From Arcuatula senhousia (taxonomy: Eukaryota > Mollusca > Bivalvia > Mytilida > Mytilidae): a stretch of 64,000 nt of DNA. This document shows positions 56,950 to 64,000 of the stretch, piece by piece. The notes under the pieces are model-generated. The model did not search any database and was not told where the DNA came from. It saw only the letters and a list, made by a program, of their open reading frames with translations. Within the stretch, counting starts at the first letter, position 1, and every line of letters starts with the position of its first letter. The translations under genes and the position numbers were made by a program. The DNA lies in the NCBI GenBank assembly GCA_963971305.1, contig OZ020308.1:22659275-22723274 (forward strand), given 5' to 3'.

Positions 56950-58500
56950 TTCAATTTTTCCTACATCGTTATTCTTTTTGCAGGCACTTTAAAAACAGAC
57001 ATATTTTAAGCTGGAACATGATTTAAAAATAAAATACACTTCAAAAAACATCATCTAAATTTTGCAGTCAACAAATTAGCATTTTATTTAACAAAACTTC
57101 TTTCCTGGCAATGACTATTATTACCGGCACTGATTTACAATTGTGACCATCAAATAATTAAAAGCGCGTCTTGTCTAATGATTCCCATAAGAAAGTTTTG
57201 CTGTGTGGTAAAAGACCTGTGTAAGACCATATTTTAATTTTAAGATAGTGTTGTTAAACAGGCCCAAGTACTTTAAAACATAATTTGTTTTCCTAAATTT
57301 ATTTTTGGTAACTAAAACACTAAAAGCTTACCTCAACAAATAACAATTATAATTGAATTAAGATACATCTGAAATTCAAATCTGTGATTTTTTCTGCATA
57401 TTCCTCATAAAAACACCGTCCATGAACCCCAAATTAACTTTCATCACTTTTTTCAAACTATAAATAATTTCTGCATATTCCTTGCACAACCATATGATTT
57501 TATCCCTGAACTTTCAATTAATTTGAGACTCACGACTCTGTTTTGAATCTGAATATTCTCTACAGATTCCTTGTACAATCATATGATTCCGTCCATGAAC
57601 TCTGTGCATTTAGATAAGTAAGGGGTTAAATGAATAAACACATTGTCTTAAAAAGTTATCTGGTTTTAGTGGGTAGGATTTCTTTTCAAATTCATTGGTT
57701 ATCATTATGCTTTTCTTTTTGACACAATTGCTGATAATAAAAAAAATAACAAATATTCTATGAGATAATGGATGACCAATCAGACACGATTTACAAAAAT
57801 GTGTTTCAAACAACATTTTTGTGATCTTTTGATGATAATTTACATCGATCAAGATCTATGAATAGATGTTTACATTTACTATGGCTAATGTGAAAGCGAA
57901 ACGTTTTGAAATGTGTTTGCATTACTACTTTATTGTAAACATAAATAAAATAGACTGATCAAATTCTTAATATGTAAAAGTATCCATGTTTTCTTTTCAT
58001 GGAGTAAAGTAAAACGAGTATTGCAATTGAGTCCTTATTTCTAAATTATGCTGTGTGTTAATATGCATTCTATATTTTGCATTTCTTTGTAATCTCTTTG
58101 TATTGTATTGTTATCACAAGGATTTTAGTTTAGAAAAAGACATTGAATCGAACTGTTAAAAATATGCTTTTTACATGGTGGAAATGAATGCTTTTAAAAT
58201 TTCCATAGATTTAGATATTCCAATCTATACCTTCAAACATTGAAATAAGCCAGAAAATGTCCATTTCACCAACTCCTTCACTCTTATCTAGATAATGTTT
58301 ATGTTTGGCAAGCATTGAGAAATGTTTAAATCAACATCATGTCAGCTAACATGATTGTTAATTAATGAGATTGACCATCGATCACTTGGAGTATTTACAC
58401 GTAGATAAACTTATATACGTCTTATTCAAGGCATAACTAGTTGCAATTGATCTTGGTCGTAATTTAAGTTCCAGTTCGGCCTATTTAAATGTTATTTGTT
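56950..58500. other. Spacer with a degenerate ~85-bp triplicate
   Basis: No gene. At 57395-57605 the phrase TATTCCTTG(C/T)ACAA(C/T)CATATGATT and CCATGAACTC recur about three times in diverged form. The rest is AT-rich and unassigned. Confidence 0.45.
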
Positions 58501-58551
58501 CTATGCTCATACATTCAGACAGTGTTTGACATTTTCAATCGTTTGGGTAGA

Positions 58552-58595
58552 GCGCCTCTGAGGAGTCTTGAATAGACGAAACGCGCGTTAGGCGT
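58552..58595 (+). ncRNA. Hammerhead ribozyme motif, copy 5 (core mutated)
   Basis: Stem I GCGCCT/AGGCGT and stem II are kept, but the core is CTGAGGA and the cleavage triplet is GTT. Preceded by TTTTCAATCGTTTGGGTAGA, the conserved family flank. Confidence 0.65.
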
Positions 58596-59051
58596 AGCAA
58601 AAATTATTGCTTGGAACTTTCTTGTAATTCTTTATATGCAATGAAACACGGGAGCCTTCGGTTAATAAATTGACTTTATGATTGAAGTAAGAAAAAACAA
58701 CTGAAGCACGTAGAATCACGTGAGATAAAGTACGGGGTGCATTATATAGGGGGGAATATTGGGTATAAACTTGATTTATTATTTTTAATCAATCTTAAAT
58801 ATTAACACAGTTGGTTAAATAATCAAAACAACAAGGAGTCTCACATAAGACATGTAAGAAAAGAAAAAGGTTGTGAAAAACTAACGGTAACATGGGTAAA
58901 TCTCAGCTGATTTATGTCAGTAAGTTATTCCAATTAGTACGCTTGTAAGTCGGATCTAAGAATATACAAATTTAAGTTTAAAATAAAGTTTTTAATAAAA
59001 GATATTAATACCAACTTTAACAGCGAATCATTCAACCAAGTTTCACGAACA

Positions 59052-59753
59052 TTATTCCACATCTCATTTTATACTGAGAATCATTCAAACCAATAGTTTC
59101 ATGAAAATATTCCACAAAATAAAGCATTGTATGATGTATAATGAAGCCTCTAGATATTATACTATTATATAGCAAACTGCAACGTTCTCTCGAAAAATTA
59201 TTTCAATCATCTTTTATGTTTGCAACTTATATGATTCAAAAGAGAAAATTGGATGAAAAACGGCCACAGAACAAAAAGCGAACGAGATCTGGCTAGATAA
59301 AATTTCACCTACCGCCAAATTTTTTACGGGCAGGCAGGGGTTCCAATGGTACCATTAGAACAGACATTCTTCTGTGTTTCCTACATTTTTACAAAAGAAC
59401 CAGGAGTTAAAAACCGCAACTGTCACTAAAGCCATATTAATAATTTACATCATAGGAACCCCGTTTGAAGGGAACCGAAAATTCTAAACTGGTACCAGTA
59501 AACAAACAAACAAACAAATTCTTTATTGTCAATCAAGACGCCCACGAATGAGCTGAACAATCACATTAATAATCACAATATACATTTAATTAGAGTTGAT
59601 TACAATGATTTTAAATAAGTAAAGAACCGGCGCTTTGGTGACAAAGCTAACCGTAACTTGCCTCACCACTCAGTGGTACCACTGAAGGTGAAAATATGGA
59701 CTAATGAAGAATTAAAGGGAAATAACTCCGGTTTTTTATCTAGCCAGATCCCG
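59052..59753. repeat. Direct repeat, distal copy (with 121-bp insertion)
   Basis: Matches 61143-61723 with only a couple of substitutions seen. Within it an inverted pair GATCTGGCTAGATAAAA (59286) and TTTTATCTAGCCAGATC (ending 59750) delimits a MITE-like core. An insertion at 59503-59623 is absent from the other copy. Possible B2 of a split-repeat retroelement. Confidence 0.75.
59503..59617 (-). mobile_element. Short LINE/SINE 3' end insertion
   Basis: Flanked by AGTAAA duplications (59497-59502 and 59618-59623). On the minus strand it ends GACAATAAAGAATTTGTTTG plus (TTTG)n, a typical non-LTR 3' terminus. Its absence from the sister repeat gives an exact empty site. Confidence 0.75.
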
Positions 59754-60104
59754 CCAGCGAACTGTGACAAAAATTTATTAAAGTATTTAGAAAAAAAAAT
59801 TATATACATGGGTAACGACAAACATAGAATTCGTTTAGCACAAATGTCTTTAAGTAAAATTCTGTAGACAACTCTCATGTTAATTGCCTTTTTATACTTA
59901 TGTCATTTTTGAGCATTACAGCGGTCAAGTGTGTCGGTTTTGTGTGATGATGCATCATCAAATCAAGTGTTTGACGTGTTGTGTCGGATTTAAAATCGAC
60001 ATACTTGATTTTTTTACATCAGTCGATGGATGCTTCTTAGCTAGCTGTCAGTAACTTCGAGTGTTCTCAAGAGAGTATCTTTACGTCCCGTTAATTACCT
60101 GTTG

Positions 60105-60535
60105 TCCTTTTGTCCCAGATACTCTCTTGTTGAATTGAACTTCTATCGATTTGATTTTTACTGTGTGTTAGTTTGTGCTTTGTTATTGATTATCATTAGG
60201 GGGAAAGTTGGCGCCAAAAAAACTAGTTTAACCCCGCCACATTTTAATGTGCCTGTCCTAAGCCAGGAATCTTTATCAAAGCTTATGTTTGTATTTAGTC
60301 GAATTTTTGTTAATTGTTTTTTGTCAAGAAGAGGGTCTTTCAATGAACTTTGGGATTGGGCTTGAATCCTATGTATTTTATTTTCAATCCAGGGGCCAAT
60401 TGAAAAACAGCGAGCAGCGACCGCTGGTCACATTGAAGGCTGCTGGCTGTTTTCCATTGTGGATATTTAAAATATACGTTTATAATTTAGGTTGTGTCGC
60501 GTACACTTATTCCACATCTCATTTTCTTCTATCTC
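60105..60535 (+). repeat. Interspersed repeat (ACCCCGC.ACATTT family)
   Basis: TTTAACCCCGCCACATTTTA, GTGCCTGTCCTAAGCCAGGA, GAAGGCTGCTGGCTG and GTGTCGCGTACACTTATTCC in order. Lies between the two direct repeats. Overlapping short ORFs are not genes. Confidence 0.65.
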
Positions 60536-61142
60536 ATAAACTGCAAAAAGAATATTAACAGCTCTTTAGAATGTTCTAATCCTGATGCGCGACATCTCGA
60601 AAATATTTTTTCTTTGTACAAACAAACGATCTTCTCCCGGATCGGATTTAAATTGATAATTAGCTAAGTCCACTGTTAAAATTAACTAGATGACAAATAA
60701 ACGTTCTTCTCTGTACTCATGATAATTCACCAACTCCGACTGGGACTGTTCAATGACCAGATGTCCTATAATTCTCCTTTGCAATAAAGTTCAACTGTTC
60801 GTTTAGCTTCCGTCATAATTTACGCACAAAAGTCCATTATCCATCACCGACACTTTTCCCGTCTTAGCTGTACAAAGCTTTTTTCTGAAGCACCAAATAC
60901 CTGTTTATGTTTTTACAAATTTTTACAAAACAGAAGCAGACAAATTCATTCATAAATTTAAATAGATAAAACAATAATTTTTGGGATGGCTGGATGGGGT
61001 GGTGGGTGGATTTTCAGAAAAACGTTTCTGCTAAGAGACTTAATTGACCTTTGAAAGGACGTGACGTCACGAGCACTTGTTAAATATAAATGTAAATCGA
61101 AAAACGGAAACAAGCTAGTTTCCGTAAAACAGAAACAAAAAC

Positions 61143-61723
61143 TTATTCCACATCTCATTTTATACTGAGAATCATTCAAACCAATAGTTTCATGAAAATA
61201 TTCCACAAAATAAAGCATTGTATGATGTATAATGAAGCCTCTAGATATTATACTATTATATAGCAAACTGCAACGTTCTCTCGAAAAATTATTTCAATCA
61301 TCTTTTATGTTTGCAACTTATATGATTCAAAAGAGAAAATTGGATGAAAAACGGCCACAGAACAAAAAGCGAACGAGATCTGGCTAGATAAAATTTCACC
61401 TACCGCCAAATTTTTTACGGGCAGGCAGGGGTTCCAATGGTACCATTAGAACAGACATTCTTCTGTGTTTCCTACATTTTTACAAAAGAACCAGGAGTTA
61501 AAAACCGCAACTGTCACTAAAGCCATATTAATAATTTACATCAAAGGAACCCCATTTGAAGGGAACCGAAAATTCTAAACTGGTACCAGTAAAGAACCGG
61601 CGCTTTGGTGACAAAGCTAACCGTAACTTGCCTCACCACTCAGTGGTACCACTGAAGGTGAAAATATGGACTAATGAAGAATTAAAGGGAAATAACTCCG
61701 GTTTTTTATCTAGCCAGATCCCG
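61143..61723. repeat. Direct repeat, proximal copy
   Basis: 581 bp, sister of 59052-59753. It starts TTATTCCACATCTCATTTTA and ends CTAGCCAGATCCCG, 120 bp beyond the SGNH ORF. Possible B1 of a Ngaro-type split repeat. Confidence 0.75.
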
Positions 61724-61842
61724 ACATATGAGCGTGTCTATACGCGTTCATCGCCATACCTTTGAATACAAGAAACATTAAGAAAAATAAACGTATAAAG
61801 GAGTGCACAAGACAATGGAAGAGTTTTATTATGAAGAATTGA

Positions 61843-62690
61843 TTATAAATTCTGCGGGAAAGATTTTGCCCCGTCTTCCAAGAACAATTCAAAGGCTGCT
61901 TGAATGTTATTTAAATAAATGTCATTTCCTACGTCGGAAAGATGTACTCCGTCGAATCTATATAATGCTCTCTCTGATTCTTTTATATTAGGATGACTGA
62001 TTTTGTGCCCGTTTGCAAGCTCTTTTACATATTTTCCTAGTGCCATGTTCAGTCTTTTTGTTGAAGTTTCGACGGCATCATGATTATCTGCAAAATGCCA
62101 GTACCGTCTGGGTAATGCATCGCTCCAAACAATTTTGATGTCTGGAAACAACAGAACGATGCGCATGATGTCTAACTTAATGTTTTCTATTAATTCTTTG
62201 GTTTTCAGTACACCCAGATCATTAGAACCGGCTTGTATAACAAGAAAATCAGGACGAGCATGCGAACAGGTGTAGGTGTCAAAAGCAGGCATAAAACTCT
62301 CCCACGTCAAGCCACGGATTCCATACCAGAAAAAACGGAGTCCTTTAGACGTCAATCCTAAATTGATATACACAGGCAATTTTGGTTAATGTTAATTTAA
62401 CGTTAAAAATTAACGTTAAATTAGTGTTAATTGAGCTTCGATTGTTAATTCCATGTTAAAGTTTAACATTTGACGTCACATAATTCAATAGGAAAATTAA
62501 CGTTAAAAAGTTTAACACTAAATTAGTGTTAATTTTTTACACTAAATTAACGTTAAAAATTTTAACGTTAAGCTAACTTAACTTAATGTTAAATTAGTGT
62601 TACATTAACATTAAATTAATGTTAATCGAGCTTAACGTTAATTTAACGTTAAGACAAATTGCCTGTGTACCCAGGTCGAGAGTGTGCCCT
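61843..62690 (-). pseudogene. Ngaro-type SGNH hydrolase domain, split by a MITE
   Basis: Downstream of the recombinase in element orientation. The part before the insertion encodes VWFIGSSIVYW (block I, catalytic Ser in GSS). The open frame after it (62379-61843) encodes AGSNDL (block III) and DGVHLSDVG (block V Asp and His). The MITE at 62371-62667 interrupts it, and removal of the MITE with one TA would bring both parts into one frame. SGNH-hydrolase ORFs are known from Ngaro elements; their function there is unclear. This copy is not expected to make the whole domain. Confidence 0.75.
62371..62667. mobile_element. 297-bp TA-flanked MITE made of TTAACGTT palindromes
   Basis: Terminal inverted repeats CACAGGCAATTT and AAATTGCCTGTG are flanked by TA on both sides (62369-62370, 62668-62669). 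The interior is almost wholly permutations of TTAACGTTAA, TTAGTGTTAA and AACATTAA, so it can fold on itself throughout. TA duplication fits a Tc1/mariner-type non-autonomous element. Confidence 0.85.
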
Positions 62691-62771
62691 TTTGGAAGCC
62701 CAGTATACAATCGAAGACCCAATGAACCAAACATTTTTTATGCCTATAATATACGAAATAAATTATAATAT

Positions 62772-63681
62772 TTAGAATGCATATAACCTTATGTATTTAG
62801 AATAAGCATTTGACGCCCACCTACCCCACTTTTTAATTTCCATATCTGGGACCCCCTTCTTCGCCAATTCGGTAGCACCCCCGATTCGAAATGAATGAGG
62901 TCGGATATGATCTTTAACACTACAAAACGATAACGACTTCTTCAAAACAGCATTAAATTGATATCTTGTAACAACAGAACCATCAAAATGTAAGAATAAA
63001 GGAGCGTTTGGTAGGGGATATCTAATCACCATGAAGTTAGCCATCGCTTGTACTGGACAAATGCCACTATCTTGATTTGGAAAGATCAATGTTATAGTAG
63101 ACCGACGCTGGTCTGCTTTTGAACTTTGAATACAAACATGCATACAATTATTTTCAAACGTTATGTCGTTTATCGTTAAAGTATGCACGCCCATGTTTGA
63201 TTTTGAATCAGCTGTTATTTCGCCTACTCTAAGAAGGCCAAAAAAACATAAACGAAACGCTGTAGAAAATAGTGTCGATTCATAATTAGATTTACAGACA
63301 TAGGGAAGACTTGCAATGAGCTTTTGCAATAGATCTATGGAAATGGGGGCCCGGATATTGGTTTGCTACCGGTTTTGCGCCTCGCTCCTTCTAGCATTTT
63401 TGTAACAATAAAATTTTGGGTGAAATCATTTAAGCCGGTTATCTTACGTTGGAGACTTATACCGGAAATATAGGTAGAAATAGAGGAGGGGAACGGCCGT
63501 TAAAATACAGATATGAAATGAAATGAATAATGTGCTGTAAAGGAATAGGCCAGGATAGAGGTAAATTATATTCAGATCTGAAAGCTTCAATAGACTTGAC
63601 TGCTGTTTTGTAGGTTTTCCAGGTATTTTCAGCTAAAGAATGCTGTATCAGATCTTGGGCTGATTTTGTTAAAGTGTCCAA
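62772..63681 (-). pseudogene. DIRS/Ngaro tyrosine recombinase, frameshifted
   Basis: The N-terminal core-binding part (63681-63457) has SLAENTWKTYKTAVKS. The catalytic part (63329-62772) has GLLRVGEIT (Arg of box I), RPHSFRIGG (His and Arg of box II) and NAYSKYIR (nucleophilic Tyr), so all catalytic residues are present. The two parts are in different frames, with breaks near 63480 and 63357 and a TAG in one frame. Tyrosine recombinase replaces integrase in DIRS-group retroelements. This copy looks inactive. Confidence 0.82.
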
Positions 63682-64000
63682 AGATGGGTTGGAACAATAT
63701 CTGGCTTTTCTTCCGCTGAAGGAAGCAGATTCCTGAAAAGCTGAAAATTAGATCTAGATAAAGCGTCTGCCAGTATATTATTAACACCTGGGACAAAATT
63801 ACCCTTTATTAAGATGTTATGCTGTAAAGACAACAGGACCAATTTTCGAACAAGGTTCATAACTCTTACGGGTTTACAAGACTTTTTATTTAGAATGGTG
63901 ACAACTGCCTGATTATCAATGTTGAATATCAGCTTTTTATTTTGTAATAACTGACCCCAGATTTCTAAAGCAACCACAACCGAAAATAATTCTAGAAATG
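63669..64000 (-). CDS. RNase H end of the DIRS/Ngaro polyprotein (partial)
   Basis: The frame is open from the window edge: FLELFSVVVALEIWG, then FNIDNQAVVTILNKK (RNase H Asp motif) and GVNNILADALSR. It ends at 63669, overlapping the recombinase ORF by 13 nt. Reverse transcriptase should lie beyond 64000. DIRS-type RNase H usually precedes the recombinase, as here. Confidence 0.82.
   Translation of the reverse strand, partial: FLELFSVVVALEIWGQLLQNKKLIFNIDNQAVVTILNKKSCKPVRVMNLVRKLVLLSLQHNILIKGNFVPGVNNILADALSRSNFQLFRNLLPSAEEKPDIVPTHLWTL

Noticed and set aside
1..64000. CRISPR arrays, operons, bacterial promoters, rRNA or functional tRNA genes
   Set aside because: The window is eukaryotic; no such feature was seen. 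tRNA-like words belong to SINE fragments.

Overview
This is a eukaryotic, AT-rich, intron-bearing and repeat-dense window. The spliced genes have GT-AG introns and the families are lineage-typical: Kazal inhibitors, C-type-lectin-like receptors, PAN-fibrinogen proteins and an LDLa receptor. Together with many interspersed repeats of bivalve type, this points to a bivalve mollusc, most likely a mytilid mussel. That assignment is inference from family resemblance, not from a database search.

Region 1 (1-27.75 kb) is a tandem array with two components. On + lie four copies of a secreted two-domain Kazal protease-inhibitor gene: K1 partial at the left edge, K2 8624-10592, K3 16171-19917 and K4 23786-27743. 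On - between them lie three copies of a single-exon type II membrane protein with EGF repeats and a C-type-lectin-like domain (CTLD): E1 about 1470-5903, E2 about 10750-13821 and E3 21565-22668. Each CTLD copy sits head-to-head with the next Kazal gene. E1 and E2 are old pseudogenes that share an in-frame stop and a 2-kb insertion, so they died before the last segmental duplication. E3 is nearly intact but has one TAG between its EGF and CTLD parts. Its cytoplasmic tail carries ITAM/ITIM-like tyrosine motifs. K3 intron 1 holds a complete, apparently young, gag-protease-only LTR retrotransposon.

Region 2 (28-42.1 kb, -) holds two five-exon genes encoding signal peptide + PAN/apple + fibrinogen-like (FReD) proteins: FREP1 28092-34980 (315 aa) and FREP2 38249-42040 (320 aa). 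FREP2 has a remodelled cysteine pattern.

Region 3 (46.5-56.9 kb, -) is a gene for a single-pass receptor with an LDLa domain, a long Ser/Thr-rich ectodomain containing three 60-bp repeats, a membrane segment and a short tail. A long Penelope-like reverse transcriptase ORF (48837-51179) lies in one intron and a degenerate copy (53852-55050) in another.

Region 4 (59-64 kb, -) is the 3' part of a DIRS-group, probably Ngaro-type, tyrosine-recombinase retroelement: RNase H, recombinase, then SGNH hydrolase. It is broken by frameshifts and by a small TIR element. It is followed by two near-identical 581-bp direct repeats that could be its split repeats.

The whole window is also strewn with 5'-truncated 3' ends of Penelope-like elements, five hammerhead-ribozyme-bearing repeats, MITEs, tRNA-related SINE fragments and other repeats. 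The gene content suggests a defence or recognition neighbourhood: secreted inhibitors, lectin-like receptors and fibrinogen-related proteins. Exon boundaries of the spliced genes were checked by reading phase. Repeat boundaries were read by eye and may be off by several bases.
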